Shown: one piece after another, positions 26,722 to 36,100 of the stretch
Numbering within the stretch: the stretch's first letter is position 1
Layout of the letters: each line of letters begins with the position of its first letter
Translations under genes and position numbers: made by a program
The notes under the pieces: model-generated
Databases searched by the model: none
What the model was told of the DNA's origin: nothing
Seen by the model: the letters and a program-made list of their open reading frames with translations, nothing else
NCBI GenBank assembly: GCA_013036095.1
Contig: JAAXCW010000003.1
Coordinates: 186,001-250,000 of the forward strand
Direction: 5' to 3'
Origin: Vulcanimicrobiota bacterium
GTDB taxonomy: Bacteria; Vulcanimicrobiota; Vulcanimicrobiia; Vulcanimicrobiales; Vulcanimicrobiaceae
Length of the DNA: 64,000 nucleotides

Positions 26722-27429
26722 TTAGGGCTGTGCGAGGTAGACCACGCTGACGTTGGCGCTCACATCGAGGCTCGATGGCGGCGAAATCTGGGTCGGCACA
26801 CCATACGTGTTTGCCATGGCCATCGGCGCGAAGCGTCCGGCGCTCATCGGTACGCCGCCCGCACTGCTTATCGATTGAATGCGGACGATGTGCAGTCCGG
26901 CCGCCTGCGCCATCGCGTCGCCCTCATTCCGTGCCGAGGCGATCGCTTGCGCGAGCGCACGCAAGAACAGCGCCCGCGTATTGGCAATGGAGTAATCCAC
27001 TCCCTGAACGTTGTTTACGCCCGCGGCGACCGCGGTGTCGATCATCTTTCCGACGATATCCAAGTGATGCGTCGTAACGCTCACCGAGCGGTTCACGAAA
27101 TAGCCGTACGTTTGCGGGTCGCGAACGCAAGGCATCGCTCCCGTCTGCGGCTGCATCGGCAGCGGCGGGCACGGAGGGGGCGGCGGAACATGATTCAGGT
27201 TGTAGCCTGTGGTTCTGATGTCGGCGGCAGCTAAGCCGATCGCGTGCAAACCGGTCTCCAAGTGCGCGTACACGCTATTGCTGATGCTCGTCGCTTGCCC
27301 GGCCGTTGACGCGTGGCTCGCGATGTTGAATGAAACAACAGCGGTATCGGGTGCAGCGGAAACCGTCGCTTGGCCGGACGCATAGATCGTGGTCTGCCCG
27401 AGCAAGGCGGCGATGAGCAAAATGTTCAT
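26722..27429 (-). CDS. SIMPL-domain (DUF541) periplasmic protein
   Basis: The 235-residue protein starts with a short signal-like sequence (MNILLIAALLGQTTIYASG), then GQATVSAAPDTAVVSFNI, the typical SIMPL opening. LHAIGLAAADIRTTGYNL and the later VDYSIANTRALFLRALAQAIASARNEGDAMAQAAGL are family motifs. SIMPL proteins (for example YggE) are envelope proteins tied to stress; the biochemical role is not settled. A proline-rich insertion with two cysteines (about 79-105) is unusual. It lies 38 bases downstream of the Clp-type gene start on the same strand. Confidence 0.85.
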   Translation of the reverse strand: MNILLIAALLGQTTIYASGQATVSAAPDTAVVSFNIASHASTAGQATSISNSVYAHLETGLHAIGLAAADIRTTGYNLNHVPPPPPCPPLPMQPQTGAMPCVRDPQTYGYFVNRSVSVTTHHLDIVGKMIDTAVAAGVNNVQGVDYSIANTRALFLRALAQAIASARNEGDAMAQAAGLHIVRIQSISSAGGVPMSAGRFAPMAMANTYGVPTQISPPSSLDVSANVSVVYLAQP

Positions 27430-27536
27430 TCTGCTGGCTTCAACGCGGCGCCGGGCACTCCGCGTGAGAGGCGCCGGCGGGTGGCAAAGCGACCTTAGGC
27501 TCGTTCCGGTTGCCCCGTTCGTGGTAGACTCGACCC

Positions 27537-27800
27537 ATGCTTTGGACCATCATCGTTTGGATTATCTTCGGCCTCATCGTCGGACTCGTCGCCCGCTGGC
27601 TCGTGCCGGGCGCGGTGGGCGGCGGTATCCTCACGGACATCATCGTCGGCATCGTGGGCGCGCTGATCGGCGGTTTTATCTATCGCTATTTCGGCCACGG
27701 CGCGCTTGATACGCTGTGGAGCTTCATCTACGCACTGATCGGCGCCGTATTACTTTTGTTGCTGTTACGGGCTTTTTCAGGACGCCGTCCCGCCGTTTGA
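27537..27800 (+). CDS. GlsB/YeaQ/YmgE family small membrane protein
   Basis: This 87-residue protein has three predicted membrane helices with the glycine-rich pattern FGLIVGLVARWLVPG and IIVGIVGALIGGFI, which is the transglycosylase-associated (YeaQ/YmgE) family signature. Members are stress-induced inner membrane proteins with no proven enzyme activity. It diverges from the SIMPL gene, with 107 bases between the two starts. Confidence 0.88.
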   Translation: MLWTIIVWIIFGLIVGLVARWLVPGAVGGGILTDIIVGIVGALIGGFIYRYFGHGALDTLWSFIYALIGAVLLLLLLRAFSGRRPAV

Positions 27801-27841
27801 CGGGAAGGCCCCGGTCCTTATGCCTGCGTAATACGTGAAGC

Positions 27842-28084
27842 ATGGCCTACGTCATTACCGAGCCGTGCATCGGCACCAAGGACAAGTCCTGTGTGGACGT
27901 TTGTCCCGTCGACTGCATTCACGGTAAAGAAGACGACACGATGCTCTACATCGATCCCGAGGTTTGCATCGACTGCGGCGCGTGCGTTTCGGCATGCCCG
28001 GTCGAAGCGATCTTTGCGGACTCGGACGTTCCGGAAAAATGGCAGAACTACACCGCCGTCAACGCCGAGTATTTTAAGAAATAG
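27842..28084 (+). CDS. Seven-iron (3Fe-4S/4Fe-4S) ferredoxin
   Basis: An 80-residue electron carrier. Cysteines are at 9, 17, 21, 25, 42, 45, 48 and 52. The pattern C9-x7-C17 with C52 fits a 3Fe-4S site, and C21 with C42-x2-C45-x2-C48 fits a 4Fe-4S site. The cysteine seen at position 11 or 12 in some relatives is Thr here, which supports a 7Fe rather than 8Fe type. It lies 13 bases before the methyltransferase and may feed electrons to the flavoprotein in that cluster. Confidence 0.92.
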   Translation: MAYVITEPCIGTKDKSCVDVCPVDCIHGKEDDTMLYIDPEVCIDCGACVSACPVEAIFADSDVPEKWQNYTAVNAEYFKK

Positions 28085-28097
28085 AAAGTAGGGTCCT

Positions 28098-28766
28098 GTG
28101 CTACGTGCAGCAGGACGCGAACTTCTCGACGATACCGTCGAGTCAATCGGCGAACTCGAAGAAAATTTTCGCGATATCGAAAGAGCGAACCGCTGGCTCG
28201 GCGGCCTTGCTGCCGTTGATTTCGCGATGCGCGCGCTGCGGCCCCAAACGATTTTGGACGTTGGCTGCGGCTCAGCCGATACCGCGCATTTTTTAGCGCG
28301 CCAAGCTCGCTCGGCCGGCAGAACCGTGCGCATCACGTGTCTCGACGTGCATCCGGACGTCTTGGCGATCGCGCAGAAGCGTCACGCCGATCCGGATCTG
28401 CGTTTCGTGGTGGGCGATGGCGCCTCGCTTCCTTTTGAAGACGCGACCTTCGACGTTGCAATGTGTAACCTGACCCTGCACCACTGCGATCCGCCGGCGG
28501 CGGTCGCGCTGCTGGGCGAGCTGCGCCGCGTCGCGCGCGCGGCGCCGGTTGTAACGGATTTGCGGCGCTCGCGCGTCGCTTGGGCGGGGGCGGCCCTGAT
28601 GGTTTCGATCTTTACGCGCAACCGGCTGACGCGCCACGATGCGCCGCTTTCAGTGTTGCGCGCGTACGCGCCGCGCGAAGCTTTGGAGCTGGCGCGCGAA
28701 GCCGGCTGGAAGAATCCGCAGGTTCGCCGGACGCCGTTTTACCGTATGGTGATCTGCGATGTTTGA
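28098..28766 (+). CDS. Class I SAM-dependent methyltransferase
   Basis: The 222-residue protein has SAM motif I TILDVGCGSADTAHFL (near residue 51), the acidic motif CLDVHP, and motif LRFVVGDGASLPFEDATFDVAMCNLTLHH. It resembles UbiE-type and small-molecule O- or C-methyltransferases. The GTG at 28098 has AGTAGGG five bases upstream. It overlaps the following flavoprotein by eight bases and begins a four-gene overlapping cluster ending in a ketosynthase, so the substrate is probably a polyketide or lipid product. Confidence 0.85.
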   Translation: MLRAAGRELLDDTVESIGELEENFRDIERANRWLGGLAAVDFAMRALRPQTILDVGCGSADTAHFLARQARSAGRTVRITCLDVHPDVLAIAQKRHADPDLRFVVGDGASLPFEDATFDVAMCNLTLHHCDPPAAVALLGELRRVARAAPVVTDLRRSRVAWAGAALMVSIFTRNRLTRHDAPLSVLRAYAPREALELAREAGWKNPQVRRTPFYRMVICDV

Positions 28767-29928
28767 CGTCGTGATCGCCGGCGGCGGCCCAGCGGGATCG
28801 GCCGCCGCGATGGCGCTCGCCGACTCCGGACTGGAGACCTTGATCGTCGATAAGTCGCAGTTTCCGCGCAACAAAGCCTGCGGAGAATATGTGAGCGCCG
28901 GCGGTGTCGAGCAGCTGCGCGCGCTCGGATTGGAAAGCGTGCTCGCGCCGGCTGCGGCGCCGCTCGACGGGATTCGCTTGAGCGGAAACGGCGTGCGTGT
29001 CGAGTTGCGTTTCTCGCAAACTGGATGGGCCCTGCCGCGCTTCCGTCTGGACGATGAAATGCTGCGGTCGGCTCTTTCGCGCGGCGCGGCATTCTTGCAG
29101 GCGCGGGTTGAGGATGTAAGCGCAGACCAGATCGGCAGCTTGCTGACGGTCAGGGAACCAAGTGGCGAAACGCGCGAGGTGCGGGCGCGTTTTGTGATCG
29201 GCGCGGACGGCACGAACTCCGTCATCGCCAAGAAATGCGGTTTGAGCGTTCAACCGCGCGGCGAACAGCGCTTTGCATTAGGGGGACACTACGGCGGCCT
29301 GCGAGACCTCGATCGGTTCGTGGAGATGTTCGTAGAGGGCAGGAGTTACTTCGCGGTTAATCCGTTTGATGCGGCGCACGCAAATATCATGGTGATCGTG
29401 CGCGAAAAAGACCTCACTGCCCGCAAGAGCGACGTAGACCAATTCATTCGCGAACGCGCCCGCTCGTTGAGCGGCGACGCCGCGCGCTTTGCCGAGGCGC
29501 ATTTGGAAGGTAAGCGCGTCGCTGTGGGCCCACTCGCTCATTCCACTCGGGCCATAACGGCCGGAAACATTTTGTTGGCGGGCGACGCCGCGGGCTTCAT
29601 CGATCCGTTCACGGGCCAGGGCGTCCACTTAGCCTTGCGTAGCGGCACTGCGGCCGCGCAAGCGATCGTCACTGCGATCGGGGCGCCTTCCTCAGGGCGC
29701 GCCGCCATAGAAAATTACGCCGCGGACCTCTCGAGCGAAATGCGGCGCCGTAGCAAACTCGCGCGAATCGTGCGATCGTTCACCGGATCGGCTGCGCTTT
29801 CAAAGCGGGCCGCGCGGAACGTGGAGCGGGATCCCGAACGCGCGCAGATCCTGATCGATGCGATTGCAGGCTGCGGACCGGTAGAACCGGCGCTTCGTCT
29901 GGGCAACTTGTTGAGGCTCGTCGCCTGA
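28759..29928 (+). CDS. FAD-dependent oxidoreductase, geranylgeranyl-reductase/aromatic monooxygenase-like
   Basis: The 389-residue flavoprotein has the N-terminal dinucleotide motif VVIAGGGPAGSAAAMALADSG, the substrate-side motif NKACGEYVSAGGVEQL (family pattern KxCGxxxSxxG), FVIGADGTNS, and the second FAD motif GDAAGFIDPFTGQGVHLAL. This type reduces or hydroxylates prenyl or polyketide substrates. Close relatives often sit beside type III polyketide synthases and methyltransferases. Here the gene is wedged between a methyltransferase and an SRPBCC cyclase, overlapping both. Confidence 0.87.
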   Translation: MFDVVIAGGGPAGSAAAMALADSGLETLIVDKSQFPRNKACGEYVSAGGVEQLRALGLESVLAPAAAPLDGIRLSGNGVRVELRFSQTGWALPRFRLDDEMLRSALSRGAAFLQARVEDVSADQIGSLLTVREPSGETREVRARFVIGADGTNSVIAKKCGLSVQPRGEQRFALGGHYGGLRDLDRFVEMFVEGRSYFAVNPFDAAHANIMVIVREKDLTARKSDVDQFIRERARSLSGDAARFAEAHLEGKRVAVGPLAHSTRAITAGNILLAGDAAGFIDPFTGQGVHLALRSGTAAAQAIVTAIGAPSSGRAAIENYAADLSSEMRRRSKLARIVRSFTGSAALSKRAARNVERDPERAQILIDAIAGCGPVEPALRLGNLLRLVA

Positions 29929-30356
29929 TGTTTGCGCGCAACGAAATCCTGATTCATGCTTCGCCCGCGCGAGTCTATCACTACGCCGCCGACACAGAAC
30001 GCTGGCCCGAGTATCTGCCGCATTACCGTTTCGTCCGGGTACTGCAGGGCGCAGGCGACCGGCGCGTGGTGGAGATGGCGGCGCATCGCAGCGGAATACC
30101 GGTTCGTTGGCGGGCCGAACAGACGAACGATCCGGTGACGCCCTCCATCGCATTCCGCCACTTGGGAGGGTGGACCAAGGGGATGGATGTCGTGTGGACT
30201 TTCGAGCCCGTTGACGGCGGAACGCGAGTTTCGATCGATCACCGCGCCGCGTTCGCCTTCCCGATGAATTGGATTATCGGAAAGTTTTTCATCGATCACG
30301 TTGCCACGCGCACGCTGCGGCGAATGAAAGAGTTGGCCGAGGGCAGCAATGGCTGA
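29928..30356 (+). CDS. SRPBCC-family polyketide cyclase/dehydrase-like protein
   Basis: This 142-residue protein starts FARNEILIHASPARVYHYAADTERWPEYLPHYRFV, the typical opening of START-like cyclases, and ends with the long amphipathic helix TLRRMKELAE. Such folds bind hydrophobic ligands and, in aromatic polyketide clusters, guide cyclisation. The ATG overlaps the flavoprotein stop by one base, and the ketosynthase start overlaps its end by eight bases. A ligand-transport role is also possible. Confidence 0.8.
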   Translation: MFARNEILIHASPARVYHYAADTERWPEYLPHYRFVRVLQGAGDRRVVEMAAHRSGIPVRWRAEQTNDPVTPSIAFRHLGGWTKGMDVVWTFEPVDGGTRVSIDHRAAFAFPMNWIIGKFFIDHVATRTLRRMKELAEGSNG

Positions 30357-31587
30357 TACGCATCGCGTCGTCATCAGCGGAATGGGCCTGATTACGCCGC
30401 TGGGCACCGGTGCGCGCACGTTTTGGGATAATCTGTTGTCGGGCAAGGTCGCAGTTGGACCACTCACGCGCTTTGAATGTGAAGAATTTCCTTCGCGCGT
30501 GGCCGCGCAAATCGACGACTTCGAGCCCTCCGACTATTTGGCGAAACGCCGCCTGCAGTGGACGGACCGGTTCTCGCAGCTTGCGGTGGCTTCGGCCAAG
30601 CTTGCCGTCGAAGACGCGAAATTCTCCGTCGACGGCAACAGCGCGGATATCGGCGTGTACACCGGGTCGGCGCTGGGCGGTCTGGCCTTTGCCGAAGAGC
30701 AGATCGACATCTTCCGCCGCGAAGGGTTGCGAGCGGTGCGCCCGTTGCTGACGCTTTCGGTTTTTGGGGGAGCTGCAGCCAGCAACGTCGCGATCGAATT
30801 CGGAATCACCGGACCGACGATGGCGAACGCGGATTCGTGCGCCGCCGGTGCGATCGCGATCGGCGAAGCATATCGCGCCATCAAACGCGGCGATGTCCGC
30901 GCGGCCTTGGCGGGCGGGATTGAAGCGCCGTTGGCACCGCTGACGTTCGGCGCGTTCACGGTCGCGCGGGCGATGTCTACGCGCAACGACGATCCGGCGA
31001 CCGCGAGCCGCCCGTTCGACGCCGCGCGCGACGGATTCGTGATGGCCGAAGGCGCCGGCATGTTCGTGCTCGAGCGCTACGATGACGCGATCCGGCGCGG
31101 CGCGCCGATATACGGCGAGATCACCGGCTACGGCACATCGAACGACGCTTTTCACATGTCCGCACCGCTGGCGGACGGATCGCAAACCGCCGGGGCGCTG
31201 CGGCGCGCGCTCGACGAAGCTCGCGTTCTGCCGTCAGAAGTAGAAGCGATCAACGCGCATGGTTCGTCGACGCGGTTGGGCGATCGCGCCGAAGCGATCG
31301 CATTCGAACGAGTTTTCGGCGAACGGCTGCCCAAGATTCCGGTTTCCGCGACCAAAGGTCAGCACGGACACGCGCTCGGAGCCACCGGCGCGTGGGAAGT
31401 GGCGATCGCGGCGATGGGCATGCGCGACCGTGTCGTTCCGGGAGCGGTGAACTTGGAGAAGCGCGACGAGGAGTGCCCAATAAGCTGCGTGCGCGAGACG
31501 ATCGCCGCCAGCGCGCGCGTCGTGCTCTCGAATTCGTCGGGGTTTGGCGGCATCAACGCCGCACTAGTGTTGCGCTCGGCGCAGTAG
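30349..31587 (+). CDS. Beta-ketoacyl synthase, FabF/KAS-II-like
   Basis: The 412-residue condensing enzyme keeps the full catalytic set: nucleophile C164 in DSCAAGAIAIG, H304 in INAHGSSTRLGD and H341 in GQHGHALGATGA with K336. The nucleophile loop is unlike the usual TACATG or TACSSG of FabF, and the segment following has unusual APLAPLTF. No ACP, malonyl transferase or chain-length factor lies nearby. Because it ends an operon of tailoring enzymes, I think it is a dedicated synthase and not the fatty acid FabF. Its stop is directly adjacent to the stop of the opposing gene. Confidence 0.88.
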   Translation: MADTHRVVISGMGLITPLGTGARTFWDNLLSGKVAVGPLTRFECEEFPSRVAAQIDDFEPSDYLAKRRLQWTDRFSQLAVASAKLAVEDAKFSVDGNSADIGVYTGSALGGLAFAEEQIDIFRREGLRAVRPLLTLSVFGGAAASNVAIEFGITGPTMANADSCAAGAIAIGEAYRAIKRGDVRAALAGGIEAPLAPLTFGAFTVARAMSTRNDDPATASRPFDAARDGFVMAEGAGMFVLERYDDAIRRGAPIYGEITGYGTSNDAFHMSAPLADGSQTAGALRRALDEARVLPSEVEAINAHGSSTRLGDRAEAIAFERVFGERLPKIPVSATKGQHGHALGATGAWEVAIAAMGMRDRVVPGAVNLEKRDEECPISCVRETIAASARVVLSNSSGFGGINAALVLRSAQ

Positions 31588-33111
31588 TTAGGCCGGCTCG
31601 CGGTTGAGCACCATGCTCAAGCACGTTCCGTGCTGGGCGGAGTTAATGCGAACGCGATCCATCAGCTCGTGCATCAGCACCATACCGCGGCCGCGATCGT
31701 CGCGCTTCTGGAACGGGCGCCAGTGTCCGCGATCTTCCACGTCGACCGTAATAAAGTCGCCCTGCGCTTCCAGCCGAAGCTCGAACTTGCCCGCGTCCTC
31801 GCCTTGGTAAGCGTGTTCGACGGCGTTGGCGACGGCTTCGCCGATTGCCGACGTCAGCGCAAAACGCTGATCGGGCGAGATACCGTTCTGATCGCAAAAC
31901 CGGTTGACCATCGCGCGCACGATTGGTGCCGTCATCGGAATCGCGGAATATTCCATCCGCTTCGGCACGGGTCCGTCGAAGCACGTCAGCGCGAGCGTGG
32001 CGGCGTCGTCGCGATTGACCGTGTTGCTGAAGATTCGTTCTTGTAATGCGATTGCCGGATTCTCCGGATCCGATTCGCATGCGCGCACGCTCGCTTCGAG
32101 CAGGCGTTCCTCGCCGGCGATGACGTCGCGTTCGTACTCGGTCATGCCGTCGGTGTAAAAGACGACCCAGCTGCGCGGCGGCAGTGTGATCACCCAATCC
32201 CGTGCGCCTATGCTGTCGCCGATGCCTAGCGGCACGCCGCCGCCCGGCAGATATCCGGCAAACGCGTCTTCGACGATCAAGGCCGGCGGCGGATGACCAG
32301 CCACCGCGTAGGTGAGCTCGCGGCTGACCGTATCGTAGAAGCCGAATATGGCGGTGACCATGCCGATGCCGCCGCGCAGATTGGTTACGCCGTTAATCTG
32401 TTCCAAGACGGCGGCCGGAGATCGCTCCGCGACTGCCGCGGCGCGCAAAGCGATGCGCACCTCGCCCATAATGGTGGCCGCCTCAAGCCCATGCCCGGCG
32501 ACGTCGCCCATGGATATGGCCACGCGGTGGTCCGGGAGTTCGAAAGCGTCGTACCAGTCGCCGCCGACTTCGGCTTCCTCGCTGGCGGGGCGGTAGGCGC
32601 CGTCCAGCTGCCCTCCGGCCACGCGCGGGAAGCTCGCAGGCAGCAGAGCCCGCTGAAGGCGGTCGGCTACGTGATGGGTGCGCTCGAGCAGTATCGCCTG
32701 GTCCAGCGCATTGGTCAGCTGAAGGCCGAGAATCTCCGCGATTTTTCCGGCAGCGTCGTCGAAGCGGCCGGCTTCCTTCGTGGCCAGCACGAAGACGCCG
32801 GTGCCCGAGTGCCGGCCGGGCAGCGGAATGAGCAGAATGCTCTGGTATCCCCGGGAACGCAGGCCGGCTTCGATTTGAGCAGGGTCGCCCCGGCGCAGGC
32901 GCAGTTTCTTGCCCTGGCCCGCCTCATAGAAGAACTGCTCGTCGTTTCGGTCGTTTCCGGCTATGACGCAGTAGTTGGCGAGCCCCTCGACGCAGAGTTG
33001 CGCCACGCGGGGCAGAGTCGCCGATAACTCAAGCGATGAGGCTAAGAGCCGGCTCGCATCCGCCAGGAGCTCGAGGGCCTGGGAATGGCGAAGGTCGCCG
33101 CGCTCAAGCAT
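31588..33111 (-). CDS. GAF-PP2C(SpoIIE)-HATPase signalling protein (RsbU/RsbW fusion)
   Basis: The 507-residue protein fuses a GAF sensor (about 10-150), a PP2C-type Ser/Thr phosphatase (about 175-385; GGDWYDAF, MGDVAGHGLEAA, FYTDGMTEYE and NRDDAATLAL supply the metal-binding Asps) and a GHKL kinase domain (about 400-505; SAIGEAVANAVEHAY, VEDRGHW, GRGMVLM). This pairs the activities of RsbU and RsbW, which control anti-anti-sigma factors. No STAS protein or sigma factor lies next to it. The stop abuts the ketosynthase stop with no gap, and the start faces the poly-HAMP kinase across 85 bases. Confidence 0.9.
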   Translation of the reverse strand: MLERGDLRHSQALELLADASRLLASSLELSATLPRVAQLCVEGLANYCVIAGNDRNDEQFFYEAGQGKKLRLRRGDPAQIEAGLRSRGYQSILLIPLPGRHSGTGVFVLATKEAGRFDDAAGKIAEILGLQLTNALDQAILLERTHHVADRLQRALLPASFPRVAGGQLDGAYRPASEEAEVGGDWYDAFELPDHRVAISMGDVAGHGLEAATIMGEVRIALRAAAVAERSPAAVLEQINGVTNLRGGIGMVTAIFGFYDTVSRELTYAVAGHPPPALIVEDAFAGYLPGGGVPLGIGDSIGARDWVITLPPRSWVVFYTDGMTEYERDVIAGEERLLEASVRACESDPENPAIALQERIFSNTVNRDDAATLALTCFDGPVPKRMEYSAIPMTAPIVRAMVNRFCDQNGISPDQRFALTSAIGEAVANAVEHAYQGEDAGKFELRLEAQGDFITVDVEDRGHWRPFQKRDDRGRGMVLMHELMDRVRINSAQHGTCLSMVLNREPA

Positions 33112-33196
33112 ACGTGCCCGGCATGTTTGGGTTCTCCCCGGGGTCCCCGCTTGCTAAACCTGGCAAGCCCAAGTTTGGCAAAGGACGAATCGGGCA

Positions 33197-36100
33197 ATGA
33201 GGAAGTCAGCCGCATCCACTACGGAGCACTTTCATTATATGGCGACAATCTCTCGTTCGAAAACCGCGCGTAACGGCAGGACGCATTCAAACGGCGCCGC
33301 GAGTTCGCATTCGGCCAACGGTACCGCTCACGAACGCAAGATGCTCAATGCGCTGCGCTCTTTCCGCGACGGAAATTTTGCGGTCCGGCTCCCGGTTCGC
33401 GGTGTCGGCCTTGAAGCCGAGCTCGCCGAAGCGTTCAACGCCTGCGTGCAGATCAAACAGCACATGCTCCGTGAGATCATACGGGTCAGCCGCGTGGTCG
33501 GACGCGACGGGCGGGTAAACGAGCGGGCCTTGCTGCCCGAAGCGACGGGCGGCTGGAAAGTTCAAGTCGAGGCGTACAACCATCTTATTGACGACCTGAC
33601 CGCACCGATGGCCGAAACCAACCGAGTCTTGGGTTCGGTCGCGCAAGGCGACCTGGGGCAGCGGATTCCGGTGGACATTGACGGCCGTCCGCTGCGCGGC
33701 GAGTTCTTGCGTTCCGCGAAGCTGATCAACGCGATGGTCGATCAGCTCAACGCCTTCGCGTCGGAAGTGACGCGCGTCGCGCGTGAAGTCGGCTCCGAAG
33801 GAAAGCTTGGCGGTCAGGCTATCGTCAAAGGCGTGGCCGGGACGTGGAAAGATTTAACGGACTCGGTCAACACGATGGCCGGCAACTTGACGTCGCAGGT
33901 GCGTAACATTGCCGACGTGACGACCGCTGTGGCGAAGGGCGACCTCTCGCGCAAGATCGCCGTCGAAGCCGCCGGCGAAATTCTCGAACTCAAGAACACG
34001 ATCAATACGATGGTCGATCAGTTGAACGCGTTCGCGTCGGAAGTCACGCGCGTCGCGCGCGAAGTCGGCTCCGAAGGTAAACTCGGCGGTCAGGCCGAGG
34101 TGCAAGGTGTTAGCGGTACGTGGAAAGACCTCACCGAGTCGGTGAACTTCATGGCGTCGAACCTGACGTCGCAAGTTCGTAACATTGCAGAAGTGACGAC
34201 CGCGGTTGCCAAGGGCGACCTTTCGAAGAAGATTACGGTCGACGTTCGCGGCGAAATTCTGGAACTCAAAAACACGATCAACACGATGGTCGACCAGCTC
34301 AACGCGTTCGCGTCGGAAGTCACGCGTGTGGCCCGCGAAGTCGGATCGGAAGGCATTCTAGGCGGTCAAGCGCAGGTTGCGGGCGTCAGCGGCACGTGGA
34401 AGGACCTCACCGAGTCGGTGAACTTCATGGCGGCCAACCTGACCTCGCAAGTGCGTAACATTGCCGACGTGACGACGGCTGTCGCCAAGGGCGATCTTTC
34501 GAGAAAGATCACGGTCAGCGTTCGCGGCGAAATTCTGGAGCTCAAAAACACGATCAACACGATGGTCGATCAGTTGAACGCCTTCGCCGGCGAAGTGACG
34601 CGCGTCGCGCGCGAAGTCGGTTCCGAAGGCAAACTGGGCGGTCAGGCCGACGTTAAGGGCGTCAGCGGCACGTGGAAAGACTTGACCGACTCCGTGAACC
34701 GGATGGCGTCGAACCTGACGTCGCAGGTGCGTAACATCGCCGACGTGACCACGGCCGTCGCCAAGGGCGACCTCTCGCGCAAGATCACCGTCGACGTGCG
34801 CGGCGAGATTCTGGAACTGAAAAACACGATCAACACGATGGTCGATCAGCTCAATGCCTTCGCGTCGGAAGTCACGCGTGTGGCCCGCGAAGTCGGTTCC
34901 GAAGGTAAACTGGGCGGACAAGCCCAGGTTGCCGGCGTCAGCGGCACGTGGCGCGACCTCACCGAGTCGGTGAACTTCATGGCTTCGAACCTGACGAACC
35001 AAGTGCGTAACATCGCCGAAGTCACGACCGCAGTCGCAAAGGGCGACCTTTCGAAGAAGATCACCGTCGACGTCCGCGGCGAAATTCTCGAGTTGAAAAA
35101 CACGATCAACACGATGGTCGATCAGCTCAACGCGTTCGCATCGGAGGTCACGCGCGTAGCGCGCGAAGTCGGTTCCGAAGGGAAACTGGGCGGTCAGGCC
35201 GAGGTAGCCGGCGTCAGTGGAACCTGGAAGGACTTGACGCTTTCGGTGAACTCGATGGCGTCGAACCTGACGAACCAAGTCCGTAACATCGCCGAAGTCA
35301 CGACCGCCGTCGCGAACGGCGACCTTTCGAAGAAGATCACGGTCGACGTCCGCGGCGAGATTCTCGAGTTGAAAAACACGATCAACACGATGGTCGATCA
35401 GCTCAACGCGTTTGCATCGGAAGTCACGCGCGTGGCGCGCGAAGTCGGTTCCGAAGGCCGCTTGGGCGGACAAGCGTTCGTGCGCGGCGTCGCCGGCACA
35501 TGGAAAGACTTGACCGACTCCGTCAACACGATGGCTTCGAACCTCACCTCGCAGGTGCGTAACATCGCGAAAGTGACCACGGCCGTCGCGCTCGGCGACC
35601 TTTCGAAGAAGATCACGGTCGATGTCCGCGGCGAGATTCTCGAACTCAAAGATACGATCAACACGATGGTCGATCAGCTGAACGCTTTCGCGTCGGAAGT
35701 GACGCGCGTCGCGCGCGAAGTCGGCTCCGAAGGAAAACTGGGCGGCCAGGCGCAGGTTCCGGGCGTCAGCGGCACGTGGAAAGATCTTACCGACAACGTG
35801 AACTTCATGGCCGCCAACCTGACGAACCAGGTTCGCGGTATCGCGCAGGTCGTGACGTCGGTCGCCAACGGCGACCTCAAACGCAAACTCACGCTGGAAG
35901 CCAAGGGCGAAATCGCGCGCCTCGCGGACACGATCAATTTCATGATCGACACGCTGGCGACGTTCGCCGACCAAGTGACGACGGTTGCGCGCGAAGTCGG
36001 ATTCGAAGGAAAACTCGGCGGACAGGCGCAGGTTCCGGGCGCGGCCGGCTTATGGCGCGACCTCACGGACTCCGTGAACCAGCTGGCGGCACAGTTGACG

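Noticed and set aside
28612-29253. Minus-strand frame within the methyltransferase and flavoprotein genes
   Set aside because: It is a shadow; the plus-strand genes have clear SAM and FAD motifs.
34358-35974. A 538-codon open frame on the minus strand across the HAMP repeats
   Set aside because: It mirrors the codon bias of the plus-strand repeats and has no domain of its own; the plus-strand kinase explains the region.
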